A stretch of DNA of 20,099 bases from Heritagella caecorum (lineage in GTDB: Bacteria; Bacillota; Clostridia; Oscillospirales; Acutalibacteraceae): assembly GCA_904419035.1 (NCBI GenBank), contig CAJFQL010000035.1:1-20099 (forward strand), written 5' to 3'. This document shows, one piece after another, positions 6,677 through 13,974 of the stretch. The notes beneath the pieces are model-generated. The model was not told where the DNA came from. It worked only from the letters and a program-made list of their open reading frames with translations, and ran no database searches. Each line of letters opens with the position of its first letter. Positions within the stretch are counted from its first letter, which is position 1. The position numbers and the translations under genes were made by a program.

Positions 6677-6712
6677 GGGACCGTCCGGTTTATACCGGAC
6701 GGTCCCTTTTTT
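6677..6712 (+). terminator. Terminator of the scaffold/GGGtGRT operon
   Basis: Perfect 13-bp stem GGGACCGTCCGGT (6677-6689) / ACCGGACGGTCCC (6694-6706), 4-base loop, then six T. One of the strongest terminators in the window. Confidence 0.95.
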
Positions 6713-6803
6713 GGTTTTAGCGGCCACTCATGGCCGTTTGCCTGATAGCGGATGATTTCCCTTTCTCCCTCCTTTATCCGCCTCTCATATGCAACGGCCA
6801 AAC

Positions 6804-6846
6804 AAAAAAGGGCCGCAGAACGTTTTTCCGTTCTGCGGCCCTTTTT
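6804..6846 (-). terminator. Terminator of the C1 protease gene, bidirectional
   Basis: Perfect 18-bp stem (6805-6822 with 6829-6846) around a 6-base loop, with A/T tails on both sides. It lies just after the protease stop on the minus strand and would also stop plus-strand read-through. Confidence 0.92.
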
Positions 6847-6854
6847 CGTTTTTC

Positions 6855-9800
6855 TTAGAATTTAATGGTTTTATTTGTCACGTAACTGCTATTGGAAGAA
6901 CCGGAATACGCCTTTACCGTGTAATAATACGTGGTGCCTTTTTTCGCCGTCGTATCGGTGTAACTGGTGCCGGTGGTTGTTTTTAATTTCGTCCAACTGC
7001 CGGTGGCACTGGTGCGCCGGTACACATAATAACCGCTCGCCCCCGTTACTTTGCCCCAGCTGACTTTCACCCCGGAACTTGTCTTACTAAGCGTAACGCC
7101 TGGCTGAGCCAAGCGTTTGATGCTTTTGGTGGTCACATAGCTGCTCATGGTACTGCCCGAATACGCCCGCACCGTGTAGTAATACGTGGTGCCGTTTTTC
7201 GCGCTGGTATCCGTATAGCTTGTGCCGGTGGTTGTCTTGATTTTGGTCCAGCTGCCGGAGGACGTCTTGCGGTACACATAGTAGCCGCTCGCCCCCGTCA
7301 CTTTGCCCCAGCTGACTTTTACCCCGGAACTTGTATTGCTCAGGGTCACACTGGGCTGGGCCAGGTATTTGATCGTTTTGTTCGTAATATAGCTGCTGGC
7401 ATACGAACCGGAATACGCCTTCACCGTATAGTAATAGGTGGTGCCCGTTTTCGCAGTGGTATCGGTGTAGCTGGTGCCCGTTGTGGATTTCAATCGTGTC
7501 CAGCTACCGCCGGACGTCTTCCGGTACACATAGTAGCCCGAAGCGCCCGTTACCTTGCCCCAGCTGACTTTCACCCCGGAACTTGTGTTGCTCAGGGTCA
7601 CACTGGGCTGGGCCATGCGCTTGATGGTGGCATTGGTCACATAGCTGCTCATGGTGCTGCCGTAGTATGCGCGCACCGTGTAGTAATAGGTGGTACCGTT
7701 TTTCGCGCTGGTATCCGTATAGCTGGTGGACGTGGTGGTTTTGATCTTGGAAAAGCTGCCGCCGGACGTCTTGCGGTATACATAGTACCCGCTGGCGCCC
7801 GATACCGCGCCCCAGCTGACTTTTGCCCCGGTACTGGTATTGCTCAACGTCACGCTGGGCGTGGCCAGGGTTACCGTCACTTTGCAGCTGGCTTTGCAGG
7901 TGCCCGACGACGAAATGGCCGTAATGGTCACCGTGCCCAACTTTTTGCCGGTCACCTGGCCGGAGGCATTGACCGTCGCCACCGATGTATTGCTGCTGGT
8001 CCAGGTTACGGTATCGGTGGTATCCGCCGGTTTCATAGTGGCTTTTAGGGTGGTGGTTTTGCCCATATACGCCGTCGCGGTGCTGGGCACCGAAATGGAC
8101 GTGGCCGGGGCGCCGGTCACCGTGACCACACAGGTGTCTTTATACTTCCCGTCGGCCGTTTTTAGGGTCAGCACCGAACGCCCGGTACCCACGGCCTGCA
8201 GAATCACATATTTGCTGCTGTTATCAATGCCCACTTTGACGACCGATGTGTCGCTGCTGGTACAAGTCATGGTGGTATCGGCGGCCGTACTGGGCAGGAT
8301 CTTATAGGTGAGCATCTTGTACCCACCCTTGTCCATCGTCACCGCATCGCTGGAAAAGGCCACACTGCTCACACCGCTGGCGGAACCGCTCACCGTTACC
8401 CGGCAAATCAGGTACGTGGTGCCTTTGCTGTTCATGGCATAGACTACCGCATCGCCGCTGCCTACCGCCGTGATCTTCCCGGCCGAGGAAACCGACGCGA
8501 CCGACGTGTTGGTGCTCTTCCAAGTCATAGTCCCGGTGGCATCGCTGGGCAAGCTGCCCGACACAGTCGCCGTACTGCCCACATTCAGGCTCTTTTTCAG
8601 CTCGACACAGCTGGAAGCCGTGGACGTGCCGAATACCGTATCATTGGTAAAGGCCTTGATGCAGGCATTGCCCACTTTCTTTGTAAAGGTGCTGGGGTAC
8701 TTGCTAGGCAGATTGGTGGCATCGATCCAGCTGGAACCCACCTTCATATACGTCTGCCCGGCGCTCACTTTGTAGGAATCGCCATATTCAAAGTTGATAT
8801 ACCCGCCGCCCGAACAGGTAATCACGATGGAGTAATACTGCCCGGTGTACAGCGACACGCTCTTTTTCAGCGGGATGGTGAAAAAGCCCGGGCCGTCGGT
8901 GGTATAAATGGTGGTGGCTTCTTCCATCAACGTGCCGTCGGTGGGATCGCTCATTTTCGAATTTTTCACATACACTTTTATCGTGTACGTCCCGGCGCTG
9001 ATCAGCGCCGTCAGCCCCACCGCCTTCAGCGTTTCGTTGCCCGACGCCTTATACACATTGCCCATCATGCTGTTGATACCGTTGGTCGCCAGGGTCCCGT
9101 CATACTGGTAGGTATTATCGTACCCGGTGGTGCTCATTTCCACATAATAGGCGTTATCCCCGGCGTGTACATCATAATAGGAAACCCACACGTATCCGCT
9201 TTCGCCATAGCTGGTGCCCCAGCTGTTCTTTACCAGCCACGCCCCGTTGCCGGCCGGTTTTTTGCGGAAGTTGGAAGCCGAATAGTTATCGTTCCACCCC
9301 ACAATGGTCACCGCATGGTTCACCCCGGAGCCGCCGGTGTAGTTGTAGCTAGCTTTGCTGCTATTATAATAGGTGGTATCGCTGCTATTGGTCATATACA
9401 CATTGGTACCCACGGCGCCGTATTCTACAATAGCGGATTTAATCGCGGCTTTCCGCTGGGTCAATGTCATTTTTGGGTTGCAGATTTCCGCTACATTTTT
9501 TAGGTACGCGCTGCTTTTGTACCGGTAGCTTTCCGGTACCGACAGCCCGGTCATCGAGGTGGTATTGGGGAACGCCAAATACGTGGACGACACGCTTTCG
9601 TTCACGGCACCGTTGCCCCGGAACAGCGTGGCCGAGGCCTTCTGCCAGTTGCCCCCCAGGTTCCATACCGAGTTGCTGCCGGTACCCTGGGTGGGATTAT
9701 TCACGCCGTCGCCCAGCCCTCCGCTGCCTTCCGACGGGTTCTGGGTAAACCAGACCATGTGGCGTTCGGAAAAGTTATAGCTTTTGCCTGTATTGAGCAG

Positions 9801-10238
9801 CAGGTTGCTTTCAGCTACCGCCGCCATGGCGTAGGTCCAGCAAATCCCGCGGCTGCCCTGGTTTTTCACCGAGGTGGTGGTCTTTTTGCCGTTAATATTG
9901 GTGGTCACCCGGGGATCATACGACGACGGCAGCGACGCATACGCGCTGCTGTTCACATCGGGCACCGTCACGTGTTCCAGATCCACTTCCTGGCCGTCCA
10001 TATTCGTCACGACATACGTGGATAAATCCCCGTTGTCGCTTACTTCTTCTTCCATCTGCACGATCAGCGGGCCTTCGTCCTCCCCGCCGACAATGCCAAA
10101 ATCTCCATCCTCTTCTGCCTGTGTATCAGCCGCCGGTGCGCCGGCTACTTCGGCAGCCCGCAGCCCTTCGGCCCCCACTGAAAACAGCAGGCATACAGTC
10201 AAAAGCCACGCAATCCCACGTTTTCCTTTGTTCATCAT
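6855..10238 (-). CDS. Secreted C1A (papain-like) cysteine protease with lectin-like, Ig-like and FN3 domains
   Basis: A 1127-residue protein. Residues 1-30 are a signal peptide (basic start, hydrophobic WLLTVCLLFSVGA). An acidic propeptide-like stretch runs to about 100. The papain domain (about 103-370) has all catalytic residues: oxyanion Gln127 in SVKNQG, nucleophile Cys133 in GICWTYA, His308 in GVNHAVTIVGW and Asn338 in VKNSWGTSYGE. A lectin-like domain (about 375-535) follows, then three Big_2-type Ig-like domains (about 541-617, 620-708, 711-790) and four fibronectin type III repeats (793-1127). There is no LPXTG sorting signal or S-layer domain, so it may be released or held by its repeats. 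Likely role: digestion of extracellular protein. Start: ATG 10238 and ATG 10235 are both possible after GAGGGG; the second has better spacing. The gene lies 33 bases after DUF3842 and is probably co-transcribed with it. Confidence 0.93.
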   Translation of the reverse strand: MMNKGKRGIAWLLTVCLLFSVGAEGLRAAEVAGAPAADTQAEEDGDFGIVGGEDEGPLIVQMEEEVSDNGDLSTYVVTNMDGQEVDLEHVTVPDVNSSAYASLPSSYDPRVTTNINGKKTTTSVKNQGSRGICWTYAMAAVAESNLLLNTGKSYNFSERHMVWFTQNPSEGSGGLGDGVNNPTQGTGSNSVWNLGGNWQKASATLFRGNGAVNESVSSTYLAFPNTTSMTGLSVPESYRYKSSAYLKNVAEICNPKMTLTQRKAAIKSAIVEYGAVGTNVYMTNSSDTTYYNSSKASYNYTGGSGVNHAVTIVGWNDNYSASNFRKKPAGNGAWLVKNSWGTSYGESGYVWVSYYDVHAGDNAYYVEMSTTGYDNTYQYDGTLATNGINSMMGNVYKASGNETLKAVGLTALISAGTYTIKVYVKNSKMSDPTDGTLMEEATTIYTTDGPGFFTIPLKKSVSLYTGQYYSIVITCSGGGYINFEYGDSYKVSAGQTYMKVGSSWIDATNLPSKYPSTFTKKVGNACIKAFTNDTVFGTSTASSCVELKKSLNVGSTATVSGSLPSDATGTMTWKSTNTSVASVSSAGKITAVGSGDAVVYAMNSKGTTYLICRVTVSGSASGVSSVAFSSDAVTMDKGGYKMLTYKILPSTAADTTMTCTSSDTSVVKVGIDNSSKYVILQAVGTGRSVLTLKTADGKYKDTCVVTVTGAPATSISVPSTATAYMGKTTTLKATMKPADTTDTVTWTSSNTSVATVNASGQVTGKKLGTVTITAISSSGTCKASCKVTVTLATPSVTLSNTSTGAKVSWGAVSGASGYYVYRKTSGGSFSKIKTTTSTSYTDTSAKNGTTYYYTVRAYYGSTMSSYVTNATIKRMAQPSVTLSNTSSGVKVSWGKVTGASGYYVYRKTSGGSWTRLKSTTGTSYTDTTAKTGTTYYYTVKAYSGSYASSYITNKTIKYLAQPSVTLSNTSSGVKVSWGKVTGASGYYVYRKTSSGSWTKIKTTTGTSYTDTSAKNGTTYYYTVRAYSGSTMSSYVTTKSIKRLAQPGVTLSKTSSGVKVSWGKVTGASGYYVYRRTSATGSWTKLKTTTGTSYTDTTAKKGTTYYYTVKAYSGSSNSSYVTNKTIKF
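6858..7862 (-). repeat. Four tandem FN3-coding repeats
   Basis: Four units of about 250 bases encode near-identical 81-84-residue FN3 domains, each with a 'QPSVTLSNTSSGVKVSWGK' start and a GYYVYRKTS core. The DNA is also closely repeated: the stretch around the CCCGGAACTTGT/GGGCTGGGCCA junction recurs in the second, third and fourth units from the C-terminus. Recombination could change the copy number. Confidence 0.85.
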
Positions 10239-10271
10239 ATCGTAACCCCTCTTGATCTTTACGAAAACCTG

Positions 10272-10694
10272 TTATCTTTCCCGGTTGGTATGGCCATGGT
10301 GCAGCTGGGCCACCGCTTCGGCAATATAAGCCGACAGCGGCGCGGGGGATACCCCCATCACCTGCACATGGCAGCGCATCATGGGGATCAGCAGTTTTTT
10401 GGCCTCACTGCCCGAAACCGCTGCTGCCATAGCGGGAGAAATTTCCCCCATCATCGAATGGGCAAACGCAATACCCATGGGCCCCACAATCACATCGGCC
10501 CGCTGGGCGTTATACACCACGGCGCTTTCCCCTGTAGCCGCCGCATCGGCTCCGGCTTTCAGCATGGCGCTGGTGGCCATACTATTGGAGCCCACAGCCC
10601 AAATTTCCCAATCCGGTTCCTTTTCCGCTTTCAATTGGGCAATACACTGGCTGCCCACGCCGCCGCCTTGCCCGTCGATCACCAGAATCTTCAT
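10272..10694 (-). CDS. DUF3842 family protein
   Basis: A 140-residue protein starting MKILVIDGQGGGVGSQ, a Rossmann-like beta strand plus glycine-rich loop (residues 8-14). 'AVGSNSMATSAMLKAGADAAATGESAVVYNAQRADVIVGPMGI' and 'MMGEISPAMAAAVSGSEAKKLLIPMMRC' are blocks I recognise from DUF3842, a family of unknown function common in Clostridia. The fold hints at nucleotide or dinucleotide binding (inference). Start: ATG 10694 matches the family N-terminus, though AAGGAG is 13 bases away; an in-frame ATG at 10718 is the alternative. It leads the protease gene by 33 bases with no terminator between. A sigma-A promoter with an overlapping palindrome drives it. Confidence 0.85.
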   Translation of the reverse strand: MKILVIDGQGGGVGSQCIAQLKAEKEPDWEIWAVGSNSMATSAMLKAGADAAATGESAVVYNAQRADVIVGPMGIAFAHSMMGEISPAMAAAVSGSEAKKLLIPMMRCHVQVMGVSPAPLSAYIAEAVAQLHHGHTNRER

Positions 10695-10813
10695 TCGAAC
10701 GGCTGCTCTCCTTCCCATGAACGGCCGGCTTCCCCCTGGGAAAACGGCCCGCTGTTTCTTTCTGTAAGAACTCCCATTTCTATCGGGTTTTTTCATCTAT
10801 TCTTCTGATATTA

Positions 10814-10842
10814 GTTATACAGGAAAGTTCCCTTATCGTCAA
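10814..10842 (-). promoter_or_regulatory. Promoter of the DUF3842-protease operon
   Basis: On the minus strand: -35 TTGACG (rc of 10837-10842), 17-bp spacer and -10 TATAAC (rc of 10814-10819). Close to sigma-A consensus and the only good promoter upstream of DUF3842. Confidence 0.75.
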
Positions 10843-10848
10843 GGGAAC
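10827..10848. promoter_or_regulatory. Palindromic operator candidate over the DUF3842 promoter
   Basis: GTTCCCTT (10827-10834) and AAGGGAAC (10841-10848) are perfect arms around 6 bases, covering the spacer and -35 of the promoter. Bases up to about 10827 precede the transcription start, so this is a DNA dyad rather than an mRNA hairpin. It does not match LexA, CIRCE or CcpA sites. Confidence 0.55.
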
Positions 10849-11104
10849 GGGGGGAGATTCTCCCTTTTGACAGGAAAAACGGTTATTTTAATAGACGTTT
10901 TTATTATCTTTTTTACAGAAATTCCCTTTAAATTTCTCTTCCCACATTCTTTCGTTTTTCCGTTTCTTTGCTGGAAAAATGGCATTCCTTAAGAGAAATT
11001 AAATTTTTGTAATTTTCTTTAAAAGAATATTATTTCCCCACCTGTTTCCTATACTTAGAAGGCAGTTAAAACTGTAATTTTTGGTTTGAGAAAGGATGTG
11101 CTGT
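10849..11104. other. AT-rich divergent intergenic region
   Basis: About 255 bases with no open reading frame I would accept, markedly AT-rich compared with its surroundings. It holds a small dyad GGGAG/CTCCC (10852-10864), a TTGACA (10867-10872) without a convincing -10 at the right distance, TATTAT (11028-11033) and TATACT (11050-11055) with poor -35 partners, and a weak dyad CAGTT/AACTG (11063-11074). The promoter for the lipoprotein pair should be here but cannot be fixed. Confidence 0.5.
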
Positions 11105-11129
11105 CCCGTCATTTCGGACGGGCCTTTTT
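11105..11129 (+). terminator. Terminator-like hairpin abutting the SGNH lipoprotein start codon
   Basis: Stem CCCGTC (11105-11110) / GACGGG (11117-11122), 6-base loop, then CC and five T that run directly into the ATG at 11130. It replaces the usual ribosome binding site; the nearest AAGGA is at 11092-11096. It could be a leader attenuator, or a hairpin that brings a distant ribosome binding site closer. Confidence 0.55.
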
Positions 11130-11924
11130 ATGAAAAAACGTATCATCGCCTTTTTGCTGGCGGCCGTAAGCCTTGTTTCCCTGGCAGCCTGCCAATCTAC
11201 GTCCGACGCTACTGTGTCCACTTCCGTTTCCTCATCGCAGCCGGAAGCTTCGGCTACGCCGACGCCGACGCCGGAAGCGACTCCCACCCCCACGCCTACG
11301 CCTACCCCTACGCCGGAAGCCACGCCCACCCCGGATGCGAATGCGAACACGGACGACAGCTGTTTTGATAATTCGGCCTTTTTGGGCAACTCGCTCATTA
11401 GTGACCTGTATACCTACGCGTTGGTGACCAATTCCGATTACTACTTTAAAAACGGCCTGACGGTCCGCTCGGTATTCACCGAAGCCCAGGCCGGTTCCGA
11501 AACCGGCACGCCGGTTTATGACGCCGCCGTGTCCAAGCATTATGACAAATACTTTTTGATGTTCGGCCTGAACGAATTGGGATGGTCGTACCCGGAAGTC
11601 TTCATTGACGACTATCGCACCCTGATTCAAACGCTGCAAAAAGATGAACCCGGCGCCGAAATCTATGTCCAGTCCCTGACCCCGGTGAGCGCCAAACGGT
11701 CCAAAGAAAATCTGTATGGCGTCACCAACGACCGCATCGTGGAATACAATGACATGCTGCGGGATCTGTGCAAAGAAATGAATGTCACGTTTGTGGATGT
11801 AGCGTCGGCTGTGTGCAATGACCAGGGCATCCTGCCCGATGGGGCCGCTCCCGACGGGGTACACCTGAATATCGACTACTGTAAAAAATGGGTAGGCGCG
11901 CTGCGCAGTGCCCTGGAAAACTGA
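11130..11924 (+). CDS. SGNH/GDSL hydrolase lipoprotein
   Basis: A 264-residue lipoprotein. Residues 1-20 form a lipoprotein signal with lipobox LAAC (Cys21). A Ser-rich then Thr-Pro repeat linker (about 22-70) leads to an SGNH-hydrolase domain. Block I is FLGNSLIS (Gly-Asn-Ser, nucleophile Ser88) rather than Gly-Asp-Ser; block III is FGLNELG (Asn148); block V is APDGVHLN (Asp242, His245). These enzymes cleave esters such as O-acetyl groups on glycans; the substrate is unknown. It would sit on the outer face of the membrane. The start is fixed by the signal peptide and there is no other in-frame start upstream, although no ribosome binding site is adjacent. The DUF4358 lipoprotein follows after 28 bases. 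Confidence 0.87.
   Translation: MKKRIIAFLLAAVSLVSLAACQSTSDATVSTSVSSSQPEASATPTPTPEATPTPTPTPTPTPEATPTPDANANTDDSCFDNSAFLGNSLISDLYTYALVTNSDYYFKNGLTVRSVFTEAQAGSETGTPVYDAAVSKHYDKYFLMFGLNELGWSYPEVFIDDYRTLIQTLQKDEPGAEIYVQSLTPVSAKRSKENLYGVTNDRIVEYNDMLRDLCKEMNVTFVDVASAVCNDQGILPDGAAPDGVHLNIDYCKKWVGALRSALEN
11256..11333 (+). repeat. Thr-Pro low-complexity linker repeat
   Basis: Short ACGCC/ACCCC-type units encode alternating Thr-Pro with two Pro-Glu-Ala breaks (residues 43-68). This is a typical flexible spacer lifting a lipoprotein domain off the membrane; slippage could change its length. Confidence 0.8.
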
Positions 11925-11952
11925 GGAACGGTAACAAAGAGGAGGGTCTTTC

Positions 11953-12411
11953 ATGAAACGTTGTCTCTATGCCCTGATGGTACTGGTGGTGCTGCTCACC
12001 GGCTGTGCCTCCAGCGGAAAAACCTTTACGTCTTCCCCCGATAAGCTGGCCAGTTCGATTTTGGAACAGGCGTCCTTTACCGACCAGCTCACGGCGCTGC
12101 CCCAAGACGCCGCCCTGCGGCTGTATGGGCTGGATGCCGGGGATGTGGACAGCTGCAGCGTGTATGTCGGCACCGGCTCCACCGCCGAAGAAATTGCCGT
12201 GTTCCGTATGAAAGACGAAAGCCTAGTGGATACGGCCAAGCAAGCGGTGGACAAGCGTATTCAGTACCAAACGGACAATTTTGAAAGCTATGTGCCCACC
12301 GAAGTGCCCAAGCTGGAAAAGGCTGTCACCGTCACCGGCGGCACGACGCTGATCTTTGTGGTGAGCGACGACGCCAGCAAAGCGAAAAGCGTGATCGATT
12401 CCCTGTCGTAA
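11953..12411 (+). CDS. DUF4358 lipoprotein
   Basis: A 152-residue protein with lipobox LTGC (Cys18) after a hydrophobic signal. The body matches the DUF4358 pattern: 'YGLDAGDVDSCSVYVGTGSTAEEIAVFRMKD', then a helix 'VDTAKQAVDKRIQYQTDNFESYVPTEVPKLEKA' and a final strand TLIFVVSDD. The family's function is unknown. From general knowledge, DUF4358 lipoproteins are often found beside SGNH hydrolases and MBOAT acyltransferases in Clostridia; here the SGNH gene is present but no MBOAT. Start: ATG 11953 after AGAGGAGGG with good spacing. It is co-transcribed with the SGNH gene and ends at a bidirectional terminator. Confidence 0.85.
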   Translation: MKRCLYALMVLVVLLTGCASSGKTFTSSPDKLASSILEQASFTDQLTALPQDAALRLYGLDAGDVDSCSVYVGTGSTAEEIAVFRMKDESLVDTAKQAVDKRIQYQTDNFESYVPTEVPKLEKAVTVTGGTTLIFVVSDDASKAKSVIDSLS

Positions 12412-12447
12412 AGAACGCCCGGCTAATTGAGCAGCCACGATAAAAAC

Positions 12448-12498
12448 AAAAACGGAGCCTGTGTCCCCAATAGCCAGGGACAAAAGGCTCCGTTTTTT
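12448..12498 (+). terminator. Bidirectional terminator between the lipoproteins and the XRE gene
   Basis: AAAAACGGAGCC (12448-12459) pairs with GGCTCCGTTTTT (12486-12497), with an inner stem GTCCC/GGGAC (12463-12467 with 12477-12481). A and T tails on both sides serve both convergent genes. The distal arm overlaps the XRE stop codon. Confidence 0.9.
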
Positions 12499-12703
12499 AT
12501 ACCTCTTCGGTGAACCGGAACAGGTCGTTGGGGGTACAATTAAGCAGCAAGCACAGGGTTTCGATATTTTCGTACCGGATGGATTTGGTTTCGTTATTCA
12601 CCATTTTGCTGAAATTCTGGTAACTCATCCCCAGCTGTTTATACAGCCAATATTTTGTTTTCCCCTTTTGTTCCAGTAGGCGCAACACATCGAGCTTTAC
12701 CAT
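12497..12703 (-). CDS. Small XRE/Cro-type helix-turn-helix regulator
   Basis: A 68-residue protein that is almost only an HTH domain: 'TKYWLYKQLGMSYQNFSKMVNN' (residues 16-37) gives helices 2 and 3, and 'IRYENIETLCLLLNCTPNDLF' (43-63) is the usual XRE C-terminal helix. It should bind DNA as a dimer; no sensor or other domain is present. Start: ATG 12703 after GGGGAGGGG, 7-base spacing. No partner toxin gene is next to it. It lies directly behind the dnaJ terminator with no visible promoter, so it may be expressed by read-through from the heat-shock operon. Confidence 0.88.
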   Translation of the reverse strand: MVKLDVLRLLEQKGKTKYWLYKQLGMSYQNFSKMVNNETKSIRYENIETLCLLLNCTPNDLFRFTEEV

Positions 12704-12724
12704 GTGATATCCCCTCCCCTAAAG

Positions 12725-12768
12725 ATTAAAAAAGGCCCGCCCTCATACGCGTATGAAGGCGGGCCTTT
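12725..12768 (-). terminator. Heat-shock operon terminator after dnaJ
   Basis: AAAGGCCCGCC (12731-12741) pairs with GGCGGGCCTTT, and the inner part CTCATAC/GTATGAAG extends the stem with one bulge. On the minus strand it is followed by a run of T. It lies four bases beyond the dnaJ stop. Confidence 0.9.
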
Positions 12769-12772
12769 CATC

Positions 12773-13930
12773 TTATTTCTGGCGTTTATCGTTCCAGCTG
12801 CGCATTTTTTCAAAGAAGCTGCGGCGTTTCTGGTAGTTCCGGTCATCCCCGGCCTTATCCAGTGCCTGCAACAGTTCCTTTTGCTTCTGGTTCAGGTTCT
12901 TCGGCACTTCTACCGTCACCTGCACATACTGGTCGCCCCGTCCCCGGCCGCCCAGGCTTTGGATGCCCTTGCCGCGGAGCTTGAAAATATCCCCGGGCTG
13001 GGTGCCTTCGTGCACATGGTAGCTCACCTGGCCGTCCAGCGTGGGCACGGTGACATCGGCGCCCAAAGCCGCCTGGGTAAACGTAATGGGCATTTCGCAC
13101 CACACATCGTTGCCCCGGCGCTCAAAAATGGGATGCGGCCGCACGCTGACAAACACGTGCAAATCGCCGTTGGGGCCGCCGTTTACCCCTGCATTGCCGT
13201 GACCGGACACATTCAGCACCTGATCGTCATCAATCCCGGCGGGAATGGTGATTTCAATTTTGCGGTTCTGGCGCACCCGGCCGCTGCCGCCGCAATGACG
13301 GCACGGTTTTTCCACGATCTTACCCGTCCCGCCGCAGCGGTCGCACCCGCGGCTGGTCTGTACCACGCCAAAAGGCGTGCGCTGGCTCACCCGCACCTGG
13401 CCGCTGCCGCCGCACTGGGGGCAGGTCTTGGGGCTGGTGCCCGGTTCGGCGCCGGTACCGTTGCAGTCTTTACACGCCGCCACCTGGGTAAAGCTGACTT
13501 CCTTTTTGCAGCCCTTGGCTGCCTCTTCAAAGGAAATCACCACCTGGGTTTCGGTGTCGCTGCCCCGGCGCGGGCCGTTGGCCCGGCGGCTCTGGCGGCC
13601 AAAGCCGCCGCCAAAGAAGCTGTCGAAAATATCGCCCATATCGAAATCCATGCCCTGGAACGGGTTGCCGCCCGCCCCGCCGGCGCCGCCCCCGAAGTTG
13701 GGGTCCACACCGGCAAAGCCAAACTGGTCGTAGCGGGCCCGTTTGTCCTTATCGGACAGGACTTCGTACGCCTCGTTGACCTCTTTGAATTTCTGTTCGG
13801 CTTCCTTATCCCCGGGGTTCAGATCGGGGTGATACTTTTTGGCCAGTTTGCGATAGGCTTTTTTGATTTCGTCTTCCGGGGCATTTTTCGGTACGCCCAT
13901 CACCTCGTAATAATCCCTTTTATCTGCCAC
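12773..13930 (-). CDS. dnaJ: Chaperone protein DnaJ (Hsp40)
   Basis: A 385-residue type I DnaJ. The J domain (1-70) carries the HPD motif (34-36) that triggers DnaK ATPase. A Gly/Phe-rich linker (79-111) with GGAGGAGG and FFGGGFG follows. The zinc-binding domain has four CxxCxGxG repeats (Cys153/156, 170/173, 196/199, 210/213). The C-terminal substrate-binding domain runs from about 222. It delivers unfolded proteins to DnaK. The start codon is GTG, 9 bases after GGAG, and matches the family N-terminus MADKRDYYE. It is the last gene of hrcA-grpE-dnaK-dnaJ, 120 bases after dnaK with two hairpins in the gap. Confidence 0.98.
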   Translation of the reverse strand: MADKRDYYEVMGVPKNAPEDEIKKAYRKLAKKYHPDLNPGDKEAEQKFKEVNEAYEVLSDKDKRARYDQFGFAGVDPNFGGGAGGAGGNPFQGMDFDMGDIFDSFFGGGFGRQSRRANGPRRGSDTETQVVISFEEAAKGCKKEVSFTQVAACKDCNGTGAEPGTSPKTCPQCGGSGQVRVSQRTPFGVVQTSRGCDRCGGTGKIVEKPCRHCGGSGRVRQNRKIEITIPAGIDDDQVLNVSGHGNAGVNGGPNGDLHVFVSVRPHPIFERRGNDVWCEMPITFTQAALGADVTVPTLDGQVSYHVHEGTQPGDIFKLRGKGIQSLGGRGRGDQYVQVTVEVPKNLNQKQKELLQALDKAGDDRNYQKRRSFFEKMRSWNDKRQK

Positions 13931-13974
13931 TTCGAATCACTCCACTCTGCTTGTGTCACGCATAACAGGGAAAG

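Noticed and set aside
6721..6736. Small dyad CGGCCA/TGGCCG between two terminators
   Set aside because: Short stem without a T tract or adjacent gene signal; I see nothing further in 6713-6803.
5593..6801. 402-residue minus-strand frame opposite the GGGtGRT gene, with a protein-like N-terminal 45 residues in the intergenic region
   Set aside because: It would need a TTG start and crosses the strong terminator stem at 6677-6706. The rest is a shadow. The in-frame AAAGGAGGG has no start codon at the right distance.
11256..11333. Repeated ACGCC units considered as a CRISPR-like or regulatory repeat
   Set aside because: They are in frame and encode a Thr-Pro linker, with no spacers.
11232..11954. 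240-residue minus-strand frame opposite the SGNH lipoprotein
   Set aside because: Its Arg/Gly-rich end is the antisense of the Thr-Pro repeat, and the plus strand has a lipobox and SGNH blocks.
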